Counted from the first letter of the stretch, positions 52,871 through 61,740 are shown. The stretch is DNA of 64,000 nucleotides from Bacillota bacterium (GCA_023407175.1 JAEYMU010000012.1:186001-250000); one strand, 5' to 3'. Numbers and translations are program-made. Notes: generated by a model not told the origin, from the sequence alone.

Positions 52871-53746
52871 TCAGATACCTGCACCTGCATTGCTGGTGTC
52901 TTCCGCCTCAATCTTTAATATCTTATCTCCCCAGACTCTGGCCCAGTCTCTAAGCTCAGTCACACTTAGGGGATTGGGCAGGGTCGTTTCTGTATCATTG
53001 ATAATATATTTTGCCAGCTCCCGATAAACCTGTGCCTGCTCTGTATCAGGGTTTGCCTCAATCACCGTCCTCCCCTGAAGCTCACTCTGGGCAACCACTG
53101 AGGACCTGGGTACATACCCGATTACCTTGGCATTGGTCTCGGTGGCAAAATCGTTGATTAATGGCTTCGCATAGGGAGCCAGAACACTGTTGGCTATGAT
53201 GCCGCCCAGCTGGGCGCCTCCGGTAGGGGCATATTTGCTGATGGCCTTGAATAAATTATTGGCAGCGTACACCGCCATAAAATCCGAAGAGGTTACCACA
53301 TAAACCTTATCCGTGATTCCTTCTCTGATCGGTACCGCAAAGCCTCCACAGACAACATCCCCCAGTACATCATAGAGTACGATATCCGGCTTGAAGGTTT
53401 CAAATAAATTAAGCTCCTGAAGCAGAGTAATCGCCGCATTGATGCCTCGTCCGGCACATCCGACACCGGGCACGGGCCCCCCTGCCTCAATGCACAGCAC
53501 TCCCTTAAAGCCTACCACCGAGATATCCTCAATCTTTACATCCGCCCCGTCGCGCAGACTGTCCAGCACAGTCGGAAGATAATTGCCCCCCCGTAAGGTA
53601 TTCGTGGAATCACTTTTGGGATCACAACCGATCTGAATAACCCGGTAACCGGCCTCAGCCAGTGCTGCACTGATATTTGAGGTAGTTGTCGATTTCCCAA
53701 TACCACCTTTTCCGTAAATTGCTATATGCTTAACTTCCTTACTCAT
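52871..53746 (-). CDS. Nitrogenase-reductase-like Fe protein, H3
   Basis: A 291-aa NifH-like ATPase with P-loop YGKGGIGKS, Cys97 (GVGCAGRG) and Cys133 ([14 protein letters not shown]). It differs clearly from H1/H2 (for example DSTNTLRGG for their DSTRLLLGG and a longer C-terminus), matching the separate nature of D5K5. Start set at the ATG with GGAGG four bases upstream. It sits directly before D5 in operon C. Confidence 0.92.
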   Translation of the reverse strand: MSKEVKHIAIYGKGGIGKSTTTSNISAALAEAGYRVIQIGCDPKSDSTNTLRGGNYLPTVLDSLRDGADVKIEDISVVGFKGVLCIEAGGPVPGVGCAGRGINAAITLLQELNLFETFKPDIVLYDVLGDVVCGGFAVPIREGITDKVYVVTSSDFMAVYAANNLFKAISKYAPTGGAQLGGIIANSVLAPYAKPLINDFATETNAKVIGYVPRSSVVAQSELQGRTVIEANPDTEQAQVYRELAKYIINDTETTLPNPLSVTELRDWARVWGDKILKIEAEDTSNAGAGI

Positions 53747-53769
53747 GCTTCCTCCATTCACTCACACTA

Positions 53770-54540
53770 CTATATTGCATATTCAATTTCTACCTTTTCA
53801 TCCTCGAAGAAATAGTTATAGATTCTTTTCTTTATATGGGCAAATTCCGTATCTGCCCTGTCCTTTGCCCCTGCACCGACGGAAATAATCTCCCTGATTT
53901 CACCCGGTCTTGCCGACATAACCACTACCTTCTGGCCAAGGAAGATGGCTTCGTCAATATCATGGGTGACAAGAATCATGGTAGTCCTTTCTTCCTTCCA
54001 GATATTAAGAATTTCCTTCTGCATCTGGATTCGGGTCAGCGCATCCAGCGCCCCGAAGGGTTCATCCAGTAAAAGTATCTCCGGGTTTCCTGCCAGACCC
54101 CTTGCAATGGCAGCCCTCTGTGCCATCCCTCCGGACAGCTGGCTCGGATAAACCTTCTCAAAGCCCTCCAGCCTAACCAGTGCAATATGCTTTTTGACCA
54201 GTGCGGTCTTCTCCGCCTTGGAGAGATGATACAGTCCAAAGCCGATATTATCCTTTATCGTCAGCCAGGGTAAGAGCCTGTGCTCCTGAAATACCATGCC
54301 CCGGTCAGTTCCCGGCTCCTTAATCTGTTTTCCGTTATAGGTAACCGTCCCCACCTGATAATCCACCAGTCCCGCTATGATTTTCAGCAGGGTGCTTTTA
54401 CCGCAGCCGCTGTGACCTACGATGGTAATAAATTCACCCTGCCTGATTTCCAGATTAATATCCTTAAGTACCTGAATTTCTTCCTTATCTACCTTGAAGG
54501 TCTTATACAGACCCTCTATTTTCAATATTCTATCGGGCAT
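53770..54540 (-). CDS. SsuB/TauB-type ABC ATPase
   Basis: A 256-aa importer ATPase with Walker A GHSGCGKST, signature LSGGMAQRAAIARGL and Walker B ILLLDEPFGALD, as in sulfonate and nitrate importers. ATG at 54540 has GGAGG five bases upstream. It lies between the permease and H3, so uptake and reduction are co-expressed. Confidence 0.91.
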   Translation of the reverse strand: MPDRILKIEGLYKTFKVDKEEIQVLKDINLEIRQGEFITIVGHSGCGKSTLLKIIAGLVDYQVGTVTYNGKQIKEPGTDRGMVFQEHRLLPWLTIKDNIGFGLYHLSKAEKTALVKKHIALVRLEGFEKVYPSQLSGGMAQRAAIARGLAGNPEILLLDEPFGALDALTRIQMQKEILNIWKEERTTMILVTHDIDEAIFLGQKVVVMSARPGEIREIISVGAGAKDRADTEFAHIKKRIYNYFFEDEKVEIEYAI

Positions 54541-54573
54541 AGCTACCTCCATGCGGCTTTTAAGGCCGCTTCC

Positions 54574-55335
54574 CTACCTTGTTTTTACCCAGGGTGTGGC
54601 TTTCTTTGAGATAAAGGTTAGAACCTTATCCATTAATATTCCAACCGTTCCTACCACCACCATACCCATGATAACAATATCCGGCTGCATCAGGCTTCTG
54701 GCATAGCTCATCCGGTAGCCGATACCCTTGGTGGAGGCAATCAGCTCTGCTGCCACAACCGCCATCCAGGAGATACCAAGCCCCAGCTTTAAGCCCACAA
54801 ATATCTGGGGTGTTGCCGAGGGAAGATATACCTTTTGAAAGGTATCCCAGCGGTTCAGCTTATACAGCCGGGCCACCTCAATAAAGCCCTGCTGAGTACT
54901 GCGGATACCGCTGAAGGTATTCACCATAATCGGGAAAAATGCTCCCATTACGATAATAATTATCTTGGATAATTCACCGATACCGGCCCACAGGATAATC
55001 AGCGGAATCCATGCCATCATCGGAATCTGGCGAATTGTATTCAGGGTCAGGGAAAAGATCCGGTTGCCCGTTTCTGAAATACCCATAATCGTTCCCAAGG
55101 TTACTCCAAGCAGTACTGCAAAGAAGTATCCCTTGATAACTCTACTTAAGCTGATTACAAGATCGGTTTGAAGCTGATCGGAGGCCAGATTTTTCTGAAA
55201 GGCCAGAAATACGCTCTTTATCGTAGGGAGAATCGCACTGTTAACGACGCCGTTGGTAGTCACATAATACCATGCAATTACAACGATCACCGGTATCAGC
55301 AGGCTTAATACTATATTCTTAATTGTTCTAAACAT
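54574..55335 (-). CDS. SsuC/TauC-type ABC permease
   Basis: A 253-aa membrane protein with about six hydrophobic helices and the coupling loop EVARLYKLNRWDTFQKVYLPSATP shortened here to its first part: EVARLYKLNRWDTFQ. GGGGG six bases before the ATG at 55335. First gene after metK. Substrate class: sulfonate or other small organic anion, inferred from family. Confidence 0.9.
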   Translation of the reverse strand: MFRTIKNIVLSLLIPVIVVIAWYYVTTNGVVNSAILPTIKSVFLAFQKNLASDQLQTDLVISLSRVIKGYFFAVLLGVTLGTIMGISETGNRIFSLTLNTIRQIPMMAWIPLIILWAGIGELSKIIIIVMGAFFPIMVNTFSGIRSTQQGFIEVARLYKLNRWDTFQKVYLPSATPQIFVGLKLGLGISWMAVVAAELIASTKGIGYRMSYARSLMQPDIVIMGMVVVGTVGILMDKVLTFISKKATPWVKTR

Positions 55336-55362
55336 CAAAATCCCCCTTGCCGTTAAAGCATG

Positions 55363-55434
55363 AAACTGGTACTGCCTTGCATAAATATCAGGCACTGAAT
55401 ACTAAGCGATATTTATACAAGGCCGTACTGGTTT
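55363..55434 (-). other. Long hairpin between metK and the ABC permease
   Basis: A stem of about 27 paired bases (AAACCAGTAC, GGCCTTG, ATAAATATC arms) closes an 18-nt loop. It overlaps the metK stop and has no T-run after it. It may cause partial termination or mRNA processing, setting different levels of metK and the downstream genes. Confidence 0.6.
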
Positions 55435-56614
55435 ATTTAATTCTCGCTTTGATTTCATCCACCTTGTTCAACTGTTCCCAGGGAAGATTTAAGTCTGTTC
55501 TGCCAAAATGTCCGTAGGCCGCCGTCTGCTTATAAATCGGTCTTCTAAGGTCAAGTGCCGCTATGATTGCCGCCGGTCTTAAATCAAATACCTCTTTAAT
55601 AATTGTAACCAGCTTCTCCTCTGCTATCTTACCGGTGCCAAAGGTATCGACTGCGATGGAAACGGGTTTTGCAACACCGATTGCATAAGCCAGCTCGATT
55701 TCCAGCTTATCCGCTGCCCCTGCGGCCACCAGATTTTTTGCTACCCATCTTGCGGCATATGCGGCAGAACGGTCAACCTTGGTCGGGTCCTTCCCCGAGA
55801 AGGCTCCGCCGCCATGGCGTCCGGTTCCGCCATAGGTATCTACAATGATCTTTCTTCCCGTCAGGCCCGCATCTCCCTGGGGTCCCCCGATGACGAAGCG
55901 TCCGGTGGGGTTTACATAGTACTTTGTATTTTCATCCAGCAGCTCTGCGGGAATTACCTCTTTGATTATGTATTTTATAACATCCTTCTTAATCTGCTCC
56001 AGAGTCACCTCCGCCGTATGCTGCGTTGACAAAACAATTGTATCCACTCTTGTCACCCTGCCGTTATCATCGAATTCCACAGTGACCTGTGACTTTCCGT
56101 CCGGTCTTAGGTAGGGCAGGGTGCCGTTTTTACGTACCTCAGTCAGTTTTCTTGTCAGCCTGTGAGCAAAGGATATGGCAGGAGGAAGATATTCCTGTGT
56201 TTCATTGGTGGCATATCCGAAGATAATACCCTGGTCCCCTGCTCCGGTTCCAAAATCCTCCGTAACTCCCTCCTGCTTTGACTCATATGCCTTGTCAACA
56301 CCCAGGGCAATATCGGCAGATTGCTCATCAATGGAGGTAAGGACCGCAATGGAATCCGCATCAAAGCCGCCTGCGTCACCTGTATAACCGATTTCCCTGA
56401 TTGTATTTCTAATAAGCTTCGGAATATCCACATAAGCCTGTGTCGTAATCTCACCCACCACTAACGCTAAGCCTGTCGCTACCGTAGTCTCAGCTGCCAC
56501 TCTGGAATTCGGATCCTGCTCAATCAATGCATCCAGAATAGCATCTGATATCTGATCTGCTATTTTGTCCGGATGGCCTTCTGTTACTGATTCTGATGTA
56601 AATAATTTACCCAT
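55433..56614 (-). CDS. metK: S-adenosylmethionine synthetase
   Basis: A 393-aa [32 protein letters not shown] and [19 protein letters not shown] are the substrate and metal motifs. It makes SAM from methionine and ATP. As leader of operon C it would supply SAM for the four radical SAM proteins, NifB and CobA nearby. It has the shared promoter and attenuator leader. Confidence 0.97.
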   Translation of the reverse strand: MGKLFTSESVTEGHPDKIADQISDAILDALIEQDPNSRVAAETTVATGLALVVGEITTQAYVDIPKLIRNTIREIGYTGDAGGFDADSIAVLTSIDEQSADIALGVDKAYESKQEGVTEDFGTGAGDQGIIFGYATNETQEYLPPAISFAHRLTRKLTEVRKNGTLPYLRPDGKSQVTVEFDDNGRVTRVDTIVLSTQHTAEVTLEQIKKDVIKYIIKEVIPAELLDENTKYYVNPTGRFVIGGPQGDAGLTGRKIIVDTYGGTGRHGGGAFSGKDPTKVDRSAAYAARWVAKNLVAAGAADKLEIELAYAIGVAKPVSIAVDTFGTGKIAEEKLVTIIKEVFDLRPAAIIAALDLRRPIYKQTAAYGHFGRTDLNLPWEQLNKVDEIKARIK

Positions 56615-56684
56615 GATAATTTCCTCTCTTTTCTATAATAATCTGGCTGTTATAAAGCCTTTAAAACAGAACAAATAAGCGATA

Positions 56685-56744
56685 CAAAAATAGAGGCTCC
56701 AATGCCCGATCTTGCAGCATCAAAACCTCTAGTTTACTAGTCAG
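56685..56744 (-). promoter_or_regulatory. Leader attenuator of metK
   Basis: CTGACTAGTAAACTAGAGG overlaps a terminator: AGAGG pairs with CCTCT around an inner ATGC/GCAT helix, followed by ATTTTTG. It is the same arrangement as at 31811, 33321 and 60864. No S-box or SMK-box core motifs are visible. Confidence 0.75.
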
Positions 56745-56785
56745 TTTATTTCATACTATTTATGTCTGTTTTATATGTTTATGTT

Positions 56786-56814
56786 AGTATATACTCTATA
56801 TCATATATTGTCAA
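56786..56814 (-). promoter_or_regulatory. Promoter of metK / operon C
   Basis: TTGACA (56809-56814), 17-bp spacer, TATACT (56786-56791), followed by AACATAAACATATAAAAC. Confidence 0.85.
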
Positions 56815-56866
56815 TATGTTTTGTATGATTTTAATTTTTTATTTTTATCTGCTTATCCTTCCCAAT

Positions 56867-56947
56867 TAAAAAGCTTCTGAATACTCTGGCAGGGCCTTCT
56901 GAAATATGGTATTTTTCAGAAAGGCTTTGCCAGACTTCAAAAGCTTT
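56867..56947 (-). terminator. Terminator after the PPOX-type gene
   Basis: Long interrupted hairpin: outer AAGCTTTTGAA / TTCAGAAGCTTTTT, TGGCA / TGCCA, and inner GCCTTTCTGAAA / TTTCAGAAGGC. A T-run ends it on the minus strand. Confidence 0.75.
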
Positions 56948-56978
56948 GTCTGGATTTATGTAGGTTGTAATATTACAG

Positions 56979-57413
56979 CTATAGCTCAAGTACCGTAAGC
57001 TGTTCCTCCGGCTTTGCCGAGAAATCCAGGGCCTTGATCTTACCCGGTATCACCCTGAAGATACTTTTTACCGCCTCATCAAATTCCGCATTTGGTCTGC
57101 GCTCCTTGATAATTTTCTTTCCTTCCTCATAGTCTGCTCCGCTTAGCCTCTGAGCAACACCATAAATTGTAACATTCTTAAAATTGGGAATGACCTGTCC
57201 CTCATGCTGAACCAGAATGCTTACCTTGCTGTTATCTGCAATCTGCTTTACCTTGTTAGCCGTTGCCGAGCTTCCGAAGTATAAGGTAAATCCGTCAAAG
57301 TTGTAGCCGCCGAGTGATCTTAAATCCGGCTGTCCGTCTGCTCCGGCAGTTGCCAGCACGACCGATTTATTCTCCTTTAAATATTCCAAAAGCTCCTTCT
57401 CTGTTATTGCCAT
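56979..57413 (-). CDS. Pyridoxamine-5'-phosphate-oxidase-like flavin protein
   Basis: A 144-aa split-barrel FMN-binding protein (LEYLKENKSVVLATAGADGQP, YFGSSATANKVKQI, VTIYGVAQRLSG). Proteins of this class bind flavin or related cofactors; the substrate is not deducible. Last gene of the operon, 39 bases after the tRNA gene. Confidence 0.82.
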   Translation of the reverse strand: MAITEKELLEYLKENKSVVLATAGADGQPDLRSLGGYNFDGFTLYFGSSATANKVKQIADNSKVSILVQHEGQVIPNFKNVTIYGVAQRLSGADYEEGKKIIKERRPNAEFDEAVKSIFRVIPGKIKALDFSAKPEEQLTVLEL

Positions 57414-57451
57414 TTCTTAATCATCCTTTCCTATATTTATTATTTGGGAAA

Positions 57452-57522
57452 TGGTGCCTACCGGATTCGAACCGGCAATCATGGTTTTGCAGACCACTGC
57501 TTTTCCCTTTAGCTAAGGCTCC
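57452..57522 (-). tRNA. tRNA-Cys (GCA), atypical acceptor end
   Basis: A full cloverleaf can be drawn: 7-bp acceptor GGAGCCT/AGGCACC, D arm GCT/AGC, anticodon arm GTGGT/ACCAT with loop CTGCAAA (anticodon GCA), 4-nt variable loop, T arm GCCGG/CCGGT with TTCGAAT. Odd points: A3 opposes A70, and the base after the acceptor is A, whereas bacterial tRNA-Cys normally has U73 as an identity base. CCA is not encoded. It sits 9 bases after the MFS stop and 39 before the next gene, within an operon. Confidence 0.85.
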
Positions 57523-57531
57523 ATAATATTA

Positions 57532-58740
57532 TCATGCTTCCTCCAGCACCTTGGCGGCAGGCTCCTCCTTTCCCTTCCTTAGAAGGTAATAAAGCAACAG
57601 GATAAAAATGGGGATAAAGCCCAGAAATGCCGCTTCATAGCCCCAAATATCTCCCAGACCTCCGGCATATACCGGTCCGATAGAGCCTCCCAGTCCGGTA
57701 CAGGCTGCCAATACACTTGATACAATTCCCTTTTGTGCACTGATATTGCTTAGGTTGGCATAGGTCGTAATGCTAATGAGACCAACACTTAGACCAAGAA
57801 ATATTGAGCCAAGGCCTACCAAAAGGATACTGTGTGTAGCCACAAAGGCCGAGCCCGCAATTGTCATCAGAATGCTTATGCCATAGCGTCGCCTCGTACT
57901 GATGATAAACAGCAGTCCTCCTCCCGCAAACACCATTGCCATATAGGGTAAGCCCTGGGTCAGGATGAACCAGGAAGCATTGTGCTTTGACACCCCAAGT
58001 ACATGGATGGCATAGATTATGATAAAGGTCGCATAGGAAGTAATGCAGCCGGTTGTCAGCCCCTCCGTTATTACAGTCTTTTTCATATTGGGATTCTTTA
58101 ATAATACTATAAAATCCCTGCCCTGCTGTCTTAGATGGGAATATCCCTTGTCATGCCAAATATTGCTTTCTTCCCTGATTTTAAAGTCAAAGGGTAGAAT
58201 TAAACCCAGCGGCAGAACCGAGACCAGAGCGGTAAGCAGGAAAATCGTCTGATAGGACAGGTTAAAGCTGATAGCATATCCTCCCAGCAACGGGCCGATA
58301 AAATTGCCTCCTATCATCATTGCTCCCCGATACCAACCGGATTTATTCAGCCCCATATCACTTAATTTATTAAAAAATGCGGCATTCAGGGCGGTCATAC
58401 GAAAGGTTGTTCCAAAGCCCTGGGCAGCCATAGCTGCAATAATTCCTCCAATGCTGGAGGACAAAGCAACTCCTGCATAGGTAAAGGCACTTAATACCAC
58501 CCCAATGAGATACAGCCTTTTAAAACCGTAATAATCAACGAGAAATCCTGCCGGTAAAACCATCAGCAGTATTCCGATCCCTGATATTCCTTTAATAATC
58601 CCCTGCTCACCTGCCGAGGCTTTTAGCTCCTCTGCAAAGATGGGCAGGACAATGGTGGTGATACCAAAGCTAAGCCCCGTCAGTATATTGGCCAGAGCAA
58701 AGAATAACAGCGCATATTTGGAATGCTTTTTCTGATTCAT
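57532..58740 (-). CDS. MFS transporter
   Basis: A 402-aa major facilitator with about 12 hydrophobic helices; GFLVDYYGFKRLYLIG is the loop 2-3 motif and RTMGLG-type motifs are weak. No close family recognised. It lies between the phosphorylase and the tRNA. Substrate could be a nucleoside, an amino acid or an exported sulfur compound. Confidence 0.82.
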   Translation of the reverse strand: MNQKKHSKYALLFFALANILTGLSFGITTIVLPIFAEELKASAGEQGIIKGISGIGILLMVLPAGFLVDYYGFKRLYLIGVVLSAFTYAGVALSSSIGGIIAAMAAQGFGTTFRMTALNAAFFNKLSDMGLNKSGWYRGAMMIGGNFIGPLLGGYAISFNLSYQTIFLLTALVSVLPLGLILPFDFKIREESNIWHDKGYSHLRQQGRDFIVLLKNPNMKKTVITEGLTTGCITSYATFIIIYAIHVLGVSKHNASWFILTQGLPYMAMVFAGGGLLFIISTRRRYGISILMTIAGSAFVATHSILLVGLGSIFLGLSVGLISITTYANLSNISAQKGIVSSVLAACTGLGGSIGPVYAGGLGDIWGYEAAFLGFIPIFILLLYYLLRKGKEEPAAKVLEEA

Positions 58741-58746
58741 ATAAAC

Positions 58747-59505
58747 TCACTCCTTAATTGCCAGGGCATATTCCAACGCTATTTTAAGGTAGACCTCTTC
58801 CTTGGTCTCCCCATTCCCCAGACTTCTTGGGTCCCATTGCTCTGCGTCCAGATTATCCGCACTGTACAAAAATTGCGTAAAGGAAGCTCCCCGAAACTGT
58901 GCCACCGCCGCAAGTGCAGAGCATTCCATCTCGACTGCAATACTACCCTGCTCTCTTCTTTTTTCAAACTTTTTTCTGGTTTCCCGAAAAATCGCATCCG
59001 TTGTCCAGGTTTTCCCTTTTCGATAGGAAATTCCCAGTTCATCAAGCACTCGAACCAGCAATGCGATATTATCCTGATCCAAAGCGATTTCCTCCGAAGC
59101 CCTAAGATAATGATAGCTGGTACCCTCATCCCGGATTGCATGGGTCGGTATAATAATTTCATTGGCGGCGATTTGGTTGTCCAGTACTCCGCAGGAACCA
59201 AAATAAATCAGCTTTCTTGCGCCAAGTGCAATTACTGCCTCTTCTCCTGCCACACTGGCCGGTGCCCCTGTCTTTGAGGTAAATATGGCTATCTGGGTAC
59301 CCTGATAATCCAACCGGTATACGGGTAAGGTATCTGCATAGAGATAGGCAATAACCTTCTTCTCCCTTCCCTGAAAGGCACTGTCTACGATATGCTCGGT
59401 GAAAGTAGCAATTGCAATTTCCGGGAAATCCTCTCTTTTCTTAATAAAATCCTCTGGGTTGATGATCGCTGTTTTATCTTCATCAAAATCATTTAATATA
59501 CTCAT
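58747..59505 (-). CDS. Nucleoside phosphorylase family protein
   Basis: A 252-aa PNP/UDP-type phosphorylase: IYFGSCGVLD (phosphate and base site), SIAVEMECSALAAVA (ribose-binding Glu-Met-Glu) and LYSADNLDAEQWD. Closest in feel to uridine phosphorylase. Because it neighbours radical SAM paralogue 4 and metK, salvage of 5'-deoxyadenosine or methylthioadenosine, the SAM by-products, is attractive but unproven. Confidence 0.82.
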   Translation of the reverse strand: MSILNDFDEDKTAIINPEDFIKKREDFPEIAIATFTEHIVDSAFQGREKKVIAYLYADTLPVYRLDYQGTQIAIFTSKTGAPASVAGEEAVIALGARKLIYFGSCGVLDNQIAANEIIIPTHAIRDEGTSYHYLRASEEIALDQDNIALLVRVLDELGISYRKGKTWTTDAIFRETRKKFEKRREQGSIAVEMECSALAAVAQFRGASFTQFLYSADNLDAEQWDPRSLGNGETKEEVYLKIALEYALAIKE

Positions 59506-59591
59506 CCTGCTCTTCTCCGCATCAATTAATCTATTTCTTATGTAAAGTACTTTATTCTTTACAGTTTAGCCGATGGGCCAAGCTGTAACCT

Positions 59592-60797
59592 TTATTCTAA
59601 GATCAGTTCCTTCTCCTGGAAGGGTACGGTCTGACCATCCAGTTCAAACAGATATCCAAAGGAATTATCCCTTGCAAGCACATAATAATACTGCTCCAGG
59701 GTAAATCCATATTTCTTATAAATATCATAGGTTCGCCTGGTTACCTCCTGATGCCACTGTGTTGTCGGCGAGCGGTGTCCCTCTAATGCCGAGCCAATAC
59801 AGGGCTTCCAGACAGATGGTATGGCGATGACTCCCAGATCGGCAAGATATTCAATTCCCTCCAGGATAGATTCCTTTGGTTCAATTCCCGATACCAGGAC
59901 TGACCGGACATTTCCTTTTCCAAAGACTTCAACCTCATACTTTAATGCGGCAATCCAGTTTTTCCGCCCACCGCACAGTTCGTCCTTTCCCGGACAAATT
60001 GTCTTAAAATAATTCTCATCCCAGATTTCAAGGTTTGTTGCAATGTGCTGATAACCTGCCTCCTTATACTTCTCGATAACACTTAAATCGGAGGGAGCAC
60101 CAATGCAGGCCATTCCATGGATATCCTCCCCATCTATATCCGCTTCCTCCTTGATTGCCTCAATCACATCAATATAGTATTCCACCTCTCTGCGCTCCGG
60201 TACAAAGCCGCCGGTCAGATTATAGCCCCGGTAACCTTCCTTATAGGCCGCACCAACTGCTTCTCCGATCTGCTTTGGATATTTCCATTCAATATGATCC
60301 AGATCACCGAAGGTATTCTTGGTGGCATTGATGTTACAGAACAGACAATCAAGCCCCTTTTCCTTCAAGGAGCATTCATTACTATAGGTAATGGCGGCCC
60401 GGCCCCTGGCTCCTGCCTGAACAATTCTTGACAGGTCCTTTCCGTCGGAGGATTTTTGATTATAGAACTGCGGTTTTCTCTCAAATACGATTTCTTTTAT
60501 TTCCTCTTTATTGTCTGTCAGAAGATACTTTCCGTCCCGACAGACAATCTCAAATTTGGAGGCCGGATTCCAGTAAATCGGACTAAAATAACCGGTATCC
60601 TTATATCGAAAGCCCGTCGGTATCTTAGACTCTACATAGGTTTTCATGTTCCAATCAAAGCAGGCACGGATTTGCTCCGAGTAGGTATTCTCATAGTCCA
60701 AATACTTAAATAAATCCGGATCAATATTGATTCCCTCATTAGTTAAATCCACCAACTGATAGATTTCCTCCAGACGCTGCTCTCTGCTTAATGACAT
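59592..60797 (-). CDS. Radical SAM paralogue 4 (C-x8-C-x2-C)
   Basis: A 401-aa member with SNECSLKEKGLDCLFC, GGFVPERREVEYYIDV, GMACIGAPSDLS and IGSALEGHRSPT. It is the most divergent of the four. ATG at 60797 has GGAG eight bases upstream. It is located away from the tandem array, heads its own operon, and uses the shared attenuator. Confidence 0.82.
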   Translation of the reverse strand: MSLSREQRLEEIYQLVDLTNEGINIDPDLFKYLDYENTYSEQIRACFDWNMKTYVESKIPTGFRYKDTGYFSPIYWNPASKFEIVCRDGKYLLTDNKEEIKEIVFERKPQFYNQKSSDGKDLSRIVQAGARGRAAITYSNECSLKEKGLDCLFCNINATKNTFGDLDHIEWKYPKQIGEAVGAAYKEGYRGYNLTGGFVPERREVEYYIDVIEAIKEEADIDGEDIHGMACIGAPSDLSVIEKYKEAGYQHIATNLEIWDENYFKTICPGKDELCGGRKNWIAALKYEVEVFGKGNVRSVLVSGIEPKESILEGIEYLADLGVIAIPSVWKPCIGSALEGHRSPTTQWHQEVTRRTYDIYKKYGFTLEQYYYVLARDNSFGYLFELDGQTVPFQEKELILE

Positions 60798-60863
60798 AAG
60801 CTTCACTCCTTTTCCTCATGATTGCACCCCTCAGGCCAGAAACATTTCCCATTTATGCTGACT

Positions 60864-60923
60864 AAAAAACGGAGACTTTAAAGTAGCAATCTGCTACATT
60901 AAAACCTCCAGGTGTCTAGTCAA
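60864..60923 (-). promoter_or_regulatory. Leader attenuator of radical SAM paralogue 4
   Basis: TTGACTAGACACCTGGAGG overlaps a terminator: GGAGGTTTTAA pairs with TTAAAGTCTCC around a perfect GTAGCA..TGCTAC hairpin, followed by GTTTTTT. Confidence 0.78.
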
Positions 60924-60964
60924 TTTTAATTTCATATTTAATATATATGTATTATATGCTATTT

Positions 60965-60993
60965 AGTATAATTTATTGCATCTTTAATGTCAA
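60965..60993 (-). promoter_or_regulatory. Promoter of radical SAM paralogue 4 operon
   Basis: TTGACA (60988-60993), 17-bp spacer, TATACT (60965-60970), followed by AAATAGCATATAATACATATAT. Confidence 0.83.
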
Positions 60994-61036
60994 GTATTAA
61001 ATTAATTATTTTAAGAGAACGGTGCAATGAGTGTTC

Positions 61037-61070
61037 AAAAAAAGGCCACAACAGCCGAAACTGTGTGACC
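61037..61070 (-). terminator. Terminator after the 61-kb immunity-like gene
   Basis: GGTCACACAG / CTGTTGTGGCC stem with a 6-nt loop, followed on the minus strand by seven T residues. It also isolates the sulfur region from the toxin region. Confidence 0.85.
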
Positions 61071-61110
61071 GATTCATATATTACGATTATTTTACTTAAC
61101 TTAATCAATA

Positions 61111-61404
61111 TCAGTTGGTAGTTAGTTTAATATGTTCAACTATATCTTGCCATTCATTTTCACAAACAAAATAAAGCTGTGTTGCAGAATATACCTTCCC
61201 TTCCTTAGTCCTAAATTTTACAAACCACTGGAGGTATTCTTGTTTTGTATTATCATTTTTGAAAAAGTCTACAAAATATACCTCTTCCCCTATATCAAAT
61301 TCTTGCGCAAATTCCCAATCAAATTCCGTTCCGTATTCACAGGCAACAAATTTAGATATTATAACAATTGGGTCGTTTTCTAATGATTCTGCTATTACAC
61401 TCAT
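61111..61404 (-). CDS. Probable immunity protein (orphan)
   Basis: A 97-aa acidic soluble protein. AAGGAG seven bases before the ATG supports the start. No family recognised. A 26-codon fragment ending VNHGKDNFK, resembling the end of a polymorphic toxin, lies just upstream at 61416-61496, which is the reason for calling it an immunity gene. Confidence 0.5.
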   Translation of the reverse strand: MSVIAESLENDPIVIISKFVACEYGTEFDWEFAQEFDIGEEVYFVDFFKNDNTKQEYLQWFVKFRTKEGKVYSATQLYFVCENEWQDIVEHIKLTTN

Positions 61405-61415
61405 ATCTTCGCTCC

Positions 61416-61496
61416 TTATTTAAAGTTATCTTTTCCGTGATTGACTTCTCCTGCATTTTCACTACTTTCAGGATTTACATTTGTATGTGAGCCTCT
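61416..61496 (-). pseudogene. C-terminal remnant of a polymorphic toxin
   Basis: A frame without start codon encoding RGSHTNVNPESSENAGEVNH and a short tail, closed upstream by a stop. The composition is typical of toxin C-termini placed before immunity genes. Confidence 0.4.
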
Positions 61497-61602
61497 TTAT
61501 GAGTATTGTATCATAAGAAATATGCTTCATTATTATCCAATAATTCCACGAATTATTCATCCTTTTCAAAAGCAACAAAGTGCTCAATTTTAATATCTTA
61601 AA

Positions 61603-61740
61603 TTATTCCAAATCCCCAAACCAACTACTTACAAAAATTAAATTATTGAAAGAAAAAGTACTTCCCATTTTATCTTTGCTAGACCAAGCACTTGATTTAC
61701 ATTCATCCCATTCCCATTTATTTGCACCTTTTTGAGAAGA
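61603..61740 (-). pseudogene. Truncated Trp-rich C-terminal fragment
   Basis: A 45-codon frame with no start: SSQKGANKWEWDECKSSAWS and further, ending VSSWFGDLE. Tryptophan-rich, protein-like, overlapping an alternative frame that looks less natural. Likely remnant of an immunity or toxin gene. Confidence 0.35.

Larger units (their letters stand above)
56615..56978. other. Intergenic region upstream of metK
   Basis: Its 364 bases are accounted for by the metK leader attenuator, promoter and the terminator of the upstream operon. Confidence 0.7.

Noticed and set aside
56615..56814. SAM-I or SMK riboswitch upstream of metK
   Set aside because: The leader has neither the S-box core nor the SMK three-way junction; it is only about 150 bases long and its conserved part is the CTAG motif seen also upstream of non-methionine genes.
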